Assembly: GCA_030268105.1 (NCBI GenBank)
Contig: BSDZ01000016.1
Coordinates: 2,797,501-2,861,500, forward strand
Length of the DNA stretch: 64,000 nucleotides
DNA from: Volvox africanus
Taxonomy: Eukaryota > Chlorophyta > Chlorophyceae > Chlamydomonadales > Volvocaceae
Reading direction: 5' to 3'
A program made the translations under genes and the position numbers. Under the pieces are notes generated by a model. It saw nothing but the letters and a program-made list of their open reading frames with translations, searched no databases and was not told the origin of the DNA. Position 1 is the first letter of the stretch, and every line of letters begins with the position of its first letter. Below are positions 34,903 through 46,062 of this stretch, in pieces.

Positions 34903-35736
34903 TGTTGTGCTACGGTTCGTTTCCCGCCGATGCGTAGGTCAATGCGACCCTACAAGGCGAAGTGTTATCTTGATGAACGCATGAATGACTATTGCATATG
35001 AATGAACCTGCATGATATAGATGTATTTGCATACATTTATATATGCATTTGGCATGTTATCATTATCCATCGCGACATTGCATCATGGCAAATCCACCTA
35101 GCATGCATGAATTACCGAATCATTGAAGTGCGCATTATGCTCGTGCTATGGAACGATAAGTAATATTATTTGATATAATATTACTTCATTACAGCACACG
35201 TTGAGAGCGCCACACCCGTCGTGATGCATGTCTTGCAACCGAATATCGTTATTCGGACCCTTGCATCATGCGAATGCCGGAAAGGCTTATACGTTGTTAT
35301 ACATGGACATCGCCTATACGCAGTAGGGTTGTCACACTTAGGATCGGCCTCCTAGTGTGAATCGTACGGCATTGCGATGCTACGAGTATAACAGATGTGA
35401 GGACGGCTAAGCAAGATAAGACATTCAACACCGGAGAACACTTGTGTGTTCTACGCTATTATTGATATACGCTCTTCTACTTAGCCCGAGCTAAGCCTAA
35501 ACTTCACTATTCACCGCCGCGTGATGATTGCTTGCTTCCGGCGCTGATGGCGATTTCGTCCATTGCATCGTTCCGATCTGTAAGACTGTAAGTTATATCT
35601 CTCTTCGTCTTGAAGTCTTCCGCTGTCTCTGTTTGCTCACGCTTGCCTTGCTGTACTTGCAAGTGCTCGCACATCAGTGTCGCAAGTCTCCAGACGTGCA
35701 GATACTTATGAGCAAACGCAAATGAGAGGTACAACA
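34903..35736 (+). repeat. A3 5' LTR
   Basis: 834 bp, TGTTGTGCTACGG to GAGGTACAACA. Inverted-repeat modules at 35031-35046, 35159-35186, 35239-35256, 35333-35359 and 35436-35451. Confidence 0.93.
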
Positions 35737-35739
35737 AAT

Positions 35740-35751
35740 TGGTATCGAGAC
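35740..35751 (+). other. A3 primer binding site
   Basis: TGGTATCGAGAC, three bases after the LTR; same core as in family C. Confidence 0.7.
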
Positions 35752-35803
35752 AGGTTCGTTGCCTAACTGTCTCTCTTTGTCTAATCGGAAGTAGGCTTTT
35801 TCT

Positions 35804-35899
35804 ATGGCGAGTTCCAGCGACGAACCACGAGGACCACTAGATACTTTTGCCGAAGACCTAGGCCGCGCCGTTTTGGACGCCGCCGCTTCCGGTTTGTAA
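35804..35899 (+). CDS. A3 leader micro-ORF, 31 codons
   Basis: ATG 35804 to TAA 35897-35899; MASSSDEPRGPLDTFAEDL ... DAAASGL. Nearly the same as in A1. Ends in the G|GTTTGTAAT context that could be a splice donor. Confidence 0.55.
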   Translation: MASSSDEPRGPLDTFAEDLGRAVLDAAASGL

Positions 35900-35962
35900 T
35901 TGTTTAATTGCTTTTACTTAGATTGCTGCACTTGTTGTGTAAGTGTACGCTCTGAGTCGCAG

Positions 35963-36114
35963 GTAATCTCAGTGCACCGGCATTGCTTGCCGCGGTGACT
36001 GAGACCGGCTTTCGTCCGGACCAGTTGGCGACTCTCATTGCCCAAACTACGGAGATCAGGACTCAGCTGGGCAAGTCTTGCTGAGTTTACTGAATCTTCT
36101 CAAGAGTACTGTCG
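35963..36114 (+). other. A3 leader coding block 2, one base deleted
   Basis: Same block as A1 and A2 between CGCAG and GTAGGC, but 152 bp: an A is missing in GGGCAAGTCTTG (A1 GGGCAAGTACTTG), which shifts its frame. Confidence 0.48.
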
Positions 36115-36201
36115 GTAGGCTCACCGAATCGTTTTGTACTCTTGCCTTTGCGATAGAAGTCGGCTTCTATTACGCAAACCTAGGGTATCGTTTCGTGCTC
36201 C

Positions 36202-37437
36202 ATGTCCGCGGAACACGACGATACGCCGCACACTAGCCTAGCTTGCCAACCCGATTTTGTTGTGGCTGCTAGAGCGCCGGATAGAGGTCTTGAGACTGTT
36301 GGCACACGAGCCACTCAAGAGCCCCTTTTCCTTCAGACCCCTGCTCACTTAATTGTGCCGCATTCAGCAGTTAACACCAATATGGACAACACTGCTGGAC
36401 CAAGGGTTCTGCCATTACCTCAAGCTCGAGGGCATGATGACATCCCTGAGGTGATGAGATTGTCGATTCCCGTTCCTAGGCTCAATATCTCGCTAACTGA
36501 AAAGACAGCAGGACATAGCATAGCCGATGCAACTCGTGCGTACGTGCGTGACGCTAAAAAGTATCTCCAGGCTGTTCATGGTGGCGATAATGATGGTATC
36601 AGGTGTCTCTTCGTTGGTAACACCCTCGAGGGCTCAGCGAAGGACTGGTATCGCGAATGGACCACCGCCCGGATCGAATATACTTTTGACGAGTTGATTT
36701 CCGCTTTGCTCGCACGGTTCGCTACTGAGGTTCAAGCACGTGATGTGGAGGCTCGTAAGGTTTTGGCAGCCGGTAGCTACCACATGCGTCGGGGTGAAAA
36801 TGTACCTGCGTACCAGTCACGCTTCGAAGCACTTGTGACCCCCATTGCTGATCTCACCGAAACCGAGCGTGTCTTTTGGTTTAAGCGAGGCCTGACGAAA
36901 CTGTTGGCTAAATGGTGCGCTACTGACTTGGCTGGGGTGCCGATCAAGTCGTATGATGCCTTGGTCACTTTTGCTAAGGGTACAGAGATACGACTCCTTG
37001 CCGGTGAGGAAGAAGTCAAGTCTGTCCCTCGTGCAAATGCCGTGCAAGTGCAGGATCCGCTTGGGGAAGCTGTAGCTCTCGACCAGGAACTCGGTGCGAC
37101 CCGCCCCACACCTACTGCCGCGACGCGATGCAGCTACCGGCAACGCCAGGCGCGCGGGGGCGCTAGCTCAGGTGTCCGTGGGTCAGGAAGAGCAGGTCCG
37201 AGCTCGGACCCGGCTAAGAGCAGGAAGCGTGGTGGTGCACCGTCGTCGGCAGCCGCACAGCGCTCTGACCCCAATGCAAAGCGGACTCGCACGGATGACT
37301 CGTTTATGCCAAAATGGAATTGCAATCGTTCCGAGTTCGAGCGTCGGAAAGCGGCCAATGATTGTCTACGGTGCACGGAGAGTCATCCTACGAAGGATTG
37401 CCCGTTACTGCCGCCGTTTGTACCTCAGCCGAAATAG
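36202..37437 (+). CDS. gag: A3 Gag, intact
   Basis: 411 residues, ATG 36202, TAG 37435-37437. Retrotrans_gag core (AYVRDAKKYLQAVHGG, WYREWTTA, TFDELISALLARF, YHMRRGENVPAYQSRF), then a GPSSDPAKSRKRGG linker and the zinc knuckle CLRC-TES-HPTKDC. Structural particle protein. Three of three family A gag genes in the window are open although each pol is broken. Confidence 0.92.
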   Translation: MSAEHDDTPHTSLACQPDFVVAARAPDRGLETVGTRATQEPLFLQTPAHLIVPHSAVNTNMDNTAGPRVLPLPQARGHDDIPEVMRLSIPVPRLNISLTEKTAGHSIADATRAYVRDAKKYLQAVHGGDNDGIRCLFVGNTLEGSAKDWYREWTTARIEYTFDELISALLARFATEVQARDVEARKVLAAGSYHMRRGENVPAYQSRFEALVTPIADLTETERVFWFKRGLTKLLAKWCATDLAGVPIKSYDALVTFAKGTEIRLLAGEEEVKSVPRANAVQVQDPLGEAVALDQELGATRPTPTAATRCSYRQRQARGGASSGVRGSGRAGPSSDPAKSRKRGGAPSSAAAQRSDPNAKRTRTDDSFMPKWNCNRSEFERRKAANDCLRCTESHPTKDCPLLPPFVPQPK

Positions 37438-37476
37438 GGGCTTGCCCGGGTTCCTGTGGAGGGGGCACCGCCCGGG
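37435..37476 (+). promoter_or_regulatory. A3 gag-pol UAG with downstream stem-loop (putative readthrough signal)
   Basis: TAG 37435-37437, 7-nt spacer, CCCGGG 37445-37450, 20-nt loop, CCCGGG 37471-37476. Confidence 0.65.
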
Positions 37477-40400
37477 ATTTCTGAACTAACGCGTGGTCGG
37501 TGGTCATCCTTACGGCCAGCCGTGAAGGCATTGTTGCCTTGCGTACTTGGACACATCGAGCGAGTCATTGCGTGATGCATCACGCTTGACGGACGCACGG
37601 GACTTCTCTGCTTCGATCCGTTGTGTAATTTGTTTACACCTCGCCGTCCCCTGTCGTCTATCGATCTGTCTAACCACGTGGTTTTGTTCATCCCCTCGTC
37701 TCTGCGTGAGATGTCGGAACAGTTGGCCGTTTATAGGAGATGTAGGCGTCAATATCCAGGCACCGCCGCATGTGTTTTACTCCCCGCTTTCTGTCGGCGC
37801 AAGGCAGAGGCATCGTTAAGGGGTATGCGGTGTGTCCACCGGTTCGAGCCGGGCACCGTTTTGTTTAATGGTGTGGATCGGGAGGGTATGCTGGCTCCGT
37901 GGCCAGGCACATCCTACTTGGTTGACGTTTGGTACGAAGCTCCTGATGAGGGTGCCGTAGGTTATGGACCCGCCCTAAGTGCACTAACGTTATCTGCTGG
38001 GCAGTCGCTCGTAGATAACCGTGTCCCAGTGGTTCAGATCGGTTTGAATGGCCGTACTCTGAAGGCACTTGTTGACACCGGTGCCAGCGACGACTTCATC
38101 TCTGTCGCAGAGGTGAATGTGCTGGGGTTGACCCCAGAGTCGTCTGACTGTCCACAGGTTACCCTTGCTGACGGGGGTAAGCATCCCATCGTGGGCAGGA
38201 TTACCCTTAGCCTATCGATAGGCCCTTTGCATGTTGTGACCCGGCCGTACGTGCTGCAGGGCTTAGCAGAGACTGCACCGTACATAATGGGGTCTTCGAC
38301 ATTACGGCAGTACCGCACGTGCATCGACATGGAGACCGCAACCCTGCATATGTGCAAGGGTACTCTGTCGATTAAGGTACCTTTCCTGTCGTTCGAACAT
38401 GTCACACCAAAGGAGGGCGAAACTGAGGCGGTGCCTATGGATAATTTCGCTGTGACCACAATGGCCGCGCGAATCGAACCAGAGCTAGTCGGGCGTAAGG
38501 AGGCCGTCCGTTTTTTCCGGAAGGGTGCCCACGGACTGCTTTTTGAGGCCGCGGGTGGGCTGTTGTGCCACCACCACGCAGATTTCTGCGGATCCTGAGG
38601 TTGAGGCCCTACTGTCGCAGTATGAGGACGTCTTTAAAGATATCCCTGGCCTACCACCTATGCGTCCTGTTGATCACACAATCCCTCTCATGCCTGGAGC
38701 GCAGCCTACGGCCCGGCCAATGTACAGGTTGAGTCCATTGGAGCTGGATGAGGTGAAGCGCCAGGTGACGGATTTGCTCGCGAAGGGTATGATACGCCCC
38801 AGCACATCCCCGTATTCTGCACCGATTTTGTTTGTCGGTAAGAAGGATGGGACCTTGCGCATGTGCATCGATTACCGGGGGTTGAATGCGAGTACGGTGG
38901 AAAAACGCTACCCTTTGCCACGCGTTGACGACCTGTTGGATAAGCTGAAGGGTTCGGCTTATTTTTCCTCGATTGACTTGCAACAGGGCTACAATCAGAT
39001 TCACATCACTGCCTCTGATATTCCGAAAACCGCTTTTTGGACGCCCTTCCGTCATTTCGAGTATACAGTCCTATCGTTTGGTTTGACTAATGCCCCTGCG
39101 ACGTTTCAGGCGGTTATGGACCGAATGTTTAGGCCGTTTATCGACAGGTTCGTTGTTTGCTACCTGGATGACATCTTGGTTTATTCTAAGACGCGCGAGG
39201 AGCACTTGGAGCATCTTCGGCTCGTGCTTGACGTTATGAGGCGGGAGCAATTGTTTGCAAAACGCGCCAAATGCTTTTGGGCGCAGCCTCAGGTGGAATA
39301 TTTGGGCCACATTGTGTCGGCCACTGGTGTGAAGATGGACCCGCGGAAGGTCGCCGTGGTTTGCGATTGGCCCGCGCCTCAGAACCTCACGGAGCTGCGT
39401 AAGTTCCTTGGCTTGACCAATTATTTCCGAAAGTTCATTGAAAAATATTCCATCATTGCGGCCCCGCTTACTAACTTAACTCGCAAAGGCGTTTTCGTTT
39501 CGCTCGAGTCGTGGAGGTCGCAATGCCAGCGGGCATTCGAAGAGCTCAAGCGAACCGTTGCCGAAGATGTCACCCTTGCATTCCCTGATTACTCGTTGCC
39601 GTTTCGTGTTGAGGTAGTGTCTGATGCCTCAATATTTGGAAGCGGCGCTGTATTGTTACAGGAAGGGCGACCGATCGCTTTCACGAGTAAGAAGTTTTCT
39701 GGTGCAGAGATTCGCTACACCACCGGGGAACAGGAGCTTCTGGCAGTGCTGCATACTTTAAAGGAATGGCGCTGTTACCTCAAGGGACGCCCATTTACTT
39801 TAAAGACTGACCACAAGCCCCTAACATTTTTGCAAAGCATTCCGATGTTGAACCGCCGTCAGGCTAGGTGGATGGAATACCTAGGTAGGTTCGACTGCAC
39901 CTGGAAGTACATTTCTGGTAAATTGAATATTGCCGATGCTCTCAGTCGACATCCGTCGCTACACGCTGCAATTTTAGCAGCGCCCGTCGTGCGACCGCAT
40001 AACGAGGAGGTGCCGATCGCGATGGACCTCGCAGAGCGGTTGAAGGTTGCCTACAATGCAGACGCCTGGTTCTCGGAGCCGGCTAATGTAAAAAACCTTC
40101 GCAAGCAGAATGGCCTTTGGCTACGGACGGAGGGTGCAGCTACGCAAATCGTCGTTCCGAACGACGACGCGCTACGCTACGACATCCTTGCGCGGTTCCA
40201 CGAGGACCCGTTAGCAGGACACCCTGGTAGCAAGCGGTTGGTCGAGTTGGTGCAACGTTCCTTTTGGTGGCCTCGTTTGGCTAACGATGCGGCGAACTTC
40301 GTACAGACATGCAGTCTGTGCCAGCGCAATAAGGCTTTGTCCGGTAAGGGCCATGGGTTGTTGCAACTGTTGCCTGTCCCGGATGCACCTTGGGAAAGTG

Positions 40401-41205
40401 TTTCCATGGACTTCGTAGTCGCGCTGCCCAAAACTGAGGGGGGATATGATGCGGTGTTCGTAATGGTCGATCGTCTGACTAAGATGGTCCACCTAGCACC
40501 ATGCACATCATCCTGCACGGCTGAGCAAACCGCACGTTTGTTTTTCAATAATGTGGTTCGGTTACACGGGGTTCCCAAAAACGTGATCTCGGACCGCGGT
40601 GGACAGTTCACGTCTAAGTTTTGGGAAGCGCTCTGCAAGCTAGTTGGCATGCGTGTCAACCTGAGCACAGCGTACCACCCGCAGACTGATGGTCAAACCG
40701 AACGCACAAACCGCACGTTGGGTGATATGTTGCGCAATTATGCTGGTCGCACACCACTCGTTTGGGATACGTATTTGACTGCGGCAGAATTCGCGCTTAA
40801 CAACGCTGTTAACCGCTCTACAGGCAAAAGTCCGTTCTTTCTCAACTACGGGTTTCATCCCGCGCTACCCGTGTGGTGTGAGTTGGAAGTGAACGTGCCT
40901 GCTGCTAAACTTTTTGCCAAGTCTTTTATGTCCCGAATCACAGACGCGAAGTCGTGTTTGGACGCGGCACAGCAATGAACGACGGAATACTACAACAAAT
41001 CCAAGCAGGACGCGACGTTTTCGGAAGGGCAACTCGTGTTGCTAAGCACCAAGAACTTGCGTTTTTTGGCCAACGGATCCCGAAAACTCTTACCCCGCTG
41101 GATTGGTCCGTATCCTGTCATGCGCATGGTTGGGAATGTGGCTGTGGAGCTTGCGTTGCCCGCTGATATGACCATTCACCCCACGTTTCACGTATCGCTT
41201 GTCCG
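37438..41205 (+). pseudogene. pol: A3 pol, nonsense and frameshift, cut by A4
   Basis: In frame with gag after the UAG. MT-like domain, protease [10 protein letters not shown] (about 38070-38100), RT YLDD (about 39163), RNase H, integrase HHCC and D,D35E, and the linker up to VSLVR. Lesions: TGA 37573-37575 at the same codon as A2 (CGA in A1); a fifth T in the run 38540-38544, a +1 shift shared with A4; TGA 40976-40978 (CGA in A4). The chromodomain is missing because A4 sits at 41206. A long open stretch of 817 codons (38525-40978) covers RT to integrase. Confidence 0.9.
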
Positions 41206-42038
41206 TGTTGTACCTCTCATTCGTGTTTGCTCATCAGTATCTGCGCGTCTGAAGGCTTGCGACACCAATGCGCGAGCACTTGCAAGTACAGCAAGGCAAG
41301 CACGAGCAAACAGAGACAGCGGAAGACTTCAAACAAGAAGAGATATAACTTACAGTCTTACAGATCGAAGCGGTGCAATGGACGCAATCGCCGTCAGCGC
41401 CGGAAGCAAGCAATCATCACGTGGCGGTGAATAGCGAAGTTTAGGCTTTAGCTCGGGCTAAGTAGGATAGCGTATATCAATAATAATGTAGAACACACGA
41501 GTGTTCTCTGGTGTTGAATGTCTTATCTTGCTTAGCCGTCCTCGCATCTGTTATACTCGTAGCATCGGAATGCCGTACGATTCACACTAGGAGGCCGATC
41601 CTAAGTGTGACAACCCTACTGCGTATAGGCGATGTCCATGTATAACAACGTATAAGCCTTTCCGGCATTCGCATGATGCAAGGGTCCAAATAACGATATT
41701 CGGTTGCAAGGCATGCATCGCGACGAGTGCGGCGCTCTCAACGTGTGCTGTAATGAAGTAATATTATATCAAATAATATTACTTATCGTTCCATAGCACG
41801 AGCATAATGCGCACTTCAATGCTTCGGGCTTTATGCATGCTAGGCGGATTTGCCATGATGCGATGTCGCGATGGATAATGATAACATGCCAAATGCATAT
41901 ATAAATGTATGCGAATACATCAATATCATGCAGGTTCATTCATATGCAATAGTCATTCATGCGTTCATCAAGATAACACTTCGCCTTGTAGGGTCGCATC
42001 GACCTACGCATCGGCGGGAAACGAACCGTAGCACAACA
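41206..42038 (-). repeat. A4 3' LTR
   Basis: 833 bp, reverse orientation, TGTTGTACCTC to CGTAGCACAACA. Same subfamily as the A3 LTRs (GTTCATCAAGATAACAC variant). Confidence 0.92.
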
Positions 42039-42053
42039 ATTATCCCCCCTCCC
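42039..42053 (-). other. A4 polypurine tract
   Basis: GGGAGGGGGGATAAT on the minus strand next to the 3' LTR. Confidence 0.8.
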
Positions 42054-42096
42054 GTATGCAGCGTCCTCGCTGCTTCATACAGCATCGACTGCAGGG

Positions 42097-45000
42097 TCAT
42101 TGGGCTTGTGTGGCACGTTTGCGGGCTTCCTCGAGCAGGGGCTTCATGTCCTGCGAGAAGTTGCGTGCCGGTTCCCATGAGTTGTGCTCGCTGGTATACC
42201 CTGTCCACTTAACCAAGTACTCGTGTACTGTCCGCTTACGTTGGTGTCGGCCCACACGACGCGCGCGATAATCTAACACCCGCTCCACATCGTAAAACTT
42301 CTGTTTACCAGCGATCCAGGTCTCGGGAACTGGTTCTATCGCTGCGGGGGCGTTAGCAGGCTCAGGGACGGGTTTCGTACCATGATAAGGGCGGACAAGC
42401 GATACGTGAAACGTGGGGTGAATGGTCATATCAGCGGGCAATGCAAGCTCCACAGCCACATTCCCAACCATGCGCATGACAGGATACGGACCAATCCAGC
42501 GGGGTAAGAGTTTTCGGGATCCGTCGGCCAAGGAACGCAAGTTATTGGTGCTTAGCAACACGTCACATCCTGCTTTGATTTGTTGTAGTATTCCGTCGTT
42601 CGTTGCTGTGCCGCGTCCAAACACGACTTCGCGTCTGTGATTCGGGACATAAAAGACTTGGCAAAAAGTTTAGCAGCAGGCACGTTCACTTCCAACTCAC
42701 ACCACACGGGTAGCGCGGGATGAAACCCGTAGTTAAGAAAGAACGGACTTTTGCCTGTTGAGCGGTTCACAGCGTTGTTAAGCGTGAATTCTGCCGCAGT
42801 CAAATATGTATCCCAAACGAGTGGTGTGCGACCAGCATAATTGCGCAACATATCACCCAACGTGCGGTTTGTGCGTTCAGTTTGACCATCAGTCTGCGGG
42901 TGGTACGCTGTGCTCAGGTTGACGCGCATGCCAACTAGCTTGCAGAGCGCTTCCCAAAACTTAGATGTGAACTGTCCACCGCGGTCCGAGATCACGTTTT
43001 TGGGGACACCGTGTAACCGAACCACATTATTGAAAAACAAACGTGCGGTTTGCTCAGCCGTGCAGGATGATGTGCATGGTGCTAGGTGGACCATCTTAGT
43101 CAGACGATCGACCATTATGAACACCGCATCATATCCCCCCTCAGTTTTGGGCAGCGCAACTACGAAGTCCATGGAAACACTTTCCCAAGGCGCATCCGGG
43201 ACAGGCAACGGTTGCAACAACCCATGGCCCTTACCGGACAAAGCCTTATTGCGCTGGCACAGACTGCATGTCTGTACAAAGTTCACCGCATCGTTAGCCA
43301 AACGAGGCCACCAAAAGGAACGTTGCACCAACTCGACCAACCGCTTGCTACCAGGGTGTCCTGCTAACAGGTCCTCGTGGAACCGCGCAAGGATGTCGTA
43401 TCGTAGAGCGTCGTCGTTCGGAACGACGATTTGTGTAGCTGCACCCTCCGTCCGTAGCCAAAGGCCATTCTGCTTGCGAAGGTTTTCTACATTAGCCGGC
43501 TCCGAGAACCAGGCGTCTGCGTTGTAGGCAACCTTCAACCGCTCTGCGAGGTCCGTCACGATCAGCACCTCCTCGTTATGCGGTCGCACGACGGGCGCTG
43601 CTAAAATTGCAGCGTGTAGCGACGGATGTCGACTGAGAGCATCGGCAATATTCAATTTACCAGAAATGTACTCCCAGGTGCAGTCGAACCTACCTAGATA
43701 TTCCATCCACCTAGCCTGACGGCGGTTCAACGTCGGAATGCTTTGCAAAAATGTTAGGGGCTTGTGGTCAGTCTTTAAAGTAAATGGGCGTCCCTCGAGG
43801 TAACAGCGCCATTCCTTTAAAGTATGCAGCACTGCCAGAAGCTCCTGTTCCCCGGTGGTGTAGCGAATCTCCGCACCAGAAAACTTCTTACTCGTGAAAG
43901 CGATCGGTCACCCTTCCTGTAACAATACAGCGCCGCTTCCAAATATTGAGGCATCAGACACTACCTCAACACGAAACGGCAACGAGTAATCAGGGAATGC
44001 AAGGGTGACATCTTCGGCAACGGTTCGCTTGAGCTCTTCGAATGCCTGCTGGCATTGTGACGTCCACGACTCGAGCGAAACGAAAACGCCTTTGCGAGTT
44101 AAGTTAGTAAGCGGGGCCGCAATGATGGAATATTTTTCAATGAACTTTCGGAAATAATTGGTCAAGCCAAGGAACTTACGCAGCTCCGTGAGGTTCTGAG
44201 GCGCGGGCCAATCGCAAACCATGGCGACCTTCCGGGGGTCCATCTTCACACCAGTGGCCGACACAATGTGGCCCAAATATTCCACCTGAGGCTGCGCCCA
44301 AAAGCATTTGGCGCGTTTAGCAAAGAATTGCTCCCGCCTCGTAACGTCAAGCACGAGCCAAAGGTGCTCCAAGTGCTCCTCGCGCGTCTTAGAATAAACC
44401 AGGATGTTATCCAGGTAGCAAACAACGAACCTGTCGATAAACAGCCTAAACATTCGGTCCATAACCGCCTGAAACGTCGCAGGGGCATTAGTCAAACCAA
44501 ACGATAGAACCGTATGCTCGAAGTGACGGAAGGGCGTCCGAAAAGCGGTTTTCGGAATATCAGAGGCAGCGATGCGAATCTGATTATAGCCCTGTTGCAA
44601 GTCAATCCAGGAAAAATAAGCTGAACCCTTCAGCTTATCCAACAGGTCGTCAACGCGTGGCAAAGGGTAGCGATTTTTCACCGTACTCGCATTCAACCCC
44701 GGATAATCGATGCACATGCGCAAGGTCCCATCCTTCTCACCGACAAACAAAATCGGTGCAGAGTACGGGGATGTGCTGGGGCGTATCATACCCTTCGCGA
44801 GCAAATCCGTCACCTGGCGCTTCACCTCATCCAGCTCCAATGGACTCAACCTGTACATTGGCCGGGCCGTAGGCTGCGCTCCAGGCATGAGAGGGATTGT
44901 GTGATCAACAGGACGCATAGGTGGTAGGCCAGGGATATCTTACTGCGACAGTAGGGCCTCAACCTCAGGATCCGCAGAAATCTGCGCGGTGGTGGCACAA

Positions 45001-45310
45001 CAGCCCACCCGCGGCCTCAAAAAGCAGTCCGTGGGCACCCTTCCGTAACAAACGGACGGCTTCCTTACGCCCGACTAGCTCTGGTTCGATTCGCGCGGCC
45101 ATTGTGGTCACAGCGAAATTAACCATAGGCACCGCCTCAGTTTCGCCCTCCTTTGGTGTGACATGTTCGAACGACAGGAAAGGTACCTTAATCGACAGAG
45201 TACCCTTGCACATATGCAGGGTTGCGGTCTCCATGTCGATGCGCGCGCGGTACTGCCGTAATGTCGAAGACCCCATTATGTACGGTGCAGTCTCTGCTAA
45301 GCCCTGCAGG
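42097..45310 (-). pseudogene. pol: A4 pol, from protease end to chromodomain
   Basis: Starts within [15 protein letters not shown] after protease; RT (YLDNILVYSKT: the second catalytic Asp of YLDD reads Asn), RNase H, integrase (HHCC, D,D35E) and a complete chromodomain (HEYLVKWTGYTSEHNSWEP) ending at TGA 42097-42099. Lesions: five-A run at about 45025 (shift shared with A3), a 15-bp in-frame deletion near 44938, TGA 43908-43910 (CGA in A3), and a 19-bp deletion near 42561. This is the family A copy in the window whose chromodomain is still joined in frame to the upstream linker. Confidence 0.89.
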
Positions 45311-45330
45311 GTACAGAACCCGTCCCTGAG

Positions 45331-45874
45331 CCTACAAGGCGAAGTGTTATCTTGATGAATGCATGAATGACTATTGCATATGAATGAACCTGCATGATAT
45401 AGATGTATTCGCATACATTTATATATGCATTTGGCATGTTATCATTATCCATCGCGACATCGCATCATGGCAAATCCGCCTAGCATGCATGAATTACCGA
45501 ATCATTGAAGTGCGCATTATGCTCGTGCTATGGAACGATAAGTAATATTATTTGATATAATATTACTTCATTACAGCACACGTTGAGAGCACCGCACTCG
45601 TCACGATGCATGCCTTGCAACCGAATATCGTTATTTGGACCCTTGCATCATGCGAATGCCGGAAAGGCTTATACGTTGTTATGCGTAGACATCGCCTATA
45701 CGCAGTAGGGTTGTCACACTTAGGATCGGCCTCCTAGTGTGAATCGTACGGCATTGCGATGCTACGAGTATAACAGATGCGAGGACGGCTAAGCAAGATA
45801 AGACATTCGACACCGGAGAACACTCGTGTGTTCTACATTATCATTGATATACGCTATTCTACTTAGCCCGAGCT
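45331..45874 (+). repeat. A3 3' LTR remnant
   Basis: 544 bp of a forward family A LTR, lacking about the first 60 bases (fusion CTGAGC|CTACAAGG) and the last 270, ending at CCCGAGCT before Copia. Confidence 0.88.
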
Positions 45875-46062
45875 CACATTCCAACACCCCCCCGTGAGCA
45901 ACACTCATATACGAAAGAATGTCAGAGCAAGTAATACGGCCCAGGGAGGGGCCGGGCGCTTTGCTGACTTCAACAGATTATGAGCCCCGGTCAACGTTGA
46001 CCGCGGAGCCTGACATCTTTTGCCCATTCTAGTGTTGATCTTCGCGTTTATAGGTCTTCACA
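45875..46062 (+). other. Copia 5' leader with possible LTR end
   Basis: CACATTCCAACA, a C tract and the sequence up to gag. CACATTCCAACA could be the last bases of a 5' LTR; no start is present and no clear primer site follows. No ORF seen. Confidence 0.5.

Larger units (their letters stand above)
41206..45310 (-). mobile_element. A4: 5'-truncated family A element, inverted inside A3
   Basis: Minus strand: 3' LTR 41206-42038, polypurine tract, and pol back to the protease C-terminal region at 45310. Gag, leader and 5' LTR are absent. The right end joins A3 pol at the overlap CAGG. Compared with an unbroken family A pol, roughly 10 bp of A3 are missing at the join instead of duplicated, so this is not a standard integration. 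A4 shares the +1 T frameshift and several variants with A3. Confidence 0.85.
34903..45874 (+). mobile_element. A3: family A element with inverted A4 inside, right end lost
   Basis: Left part 34903-41205 (LTR, primer site, leader ORFs, gag, pol to the end of integrase). Right part 45311-45874: a 20-bp pol remnant (GTACAGAACCCGTCCCTGAG) fused to a 3' LTR that lacks both ends. The two LTRs share a GTGTTATCTTGATGAA variant not seen in A1 or A2, confirming the pairing. A4 lies between. The 3' LTR stops at 45874 at the Copia boundary. Confidence 0.85.

Noticed and set aside
38525..40978. The 817-codon ORF in A3 as an independent functional gene
   Set aside because: It is the RT-integrase part of A3 pol, opened by a +1 frameshift upstream and ended by a CGA-to-TGA change, with no start context of its own.
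45885..45895. C tract in the Copia leader as a polypurine tract of a minus-strand element
   Set aside because: No LTR start follows it on the minus strand and no minus-strand Copia coding sequence lies beside it.
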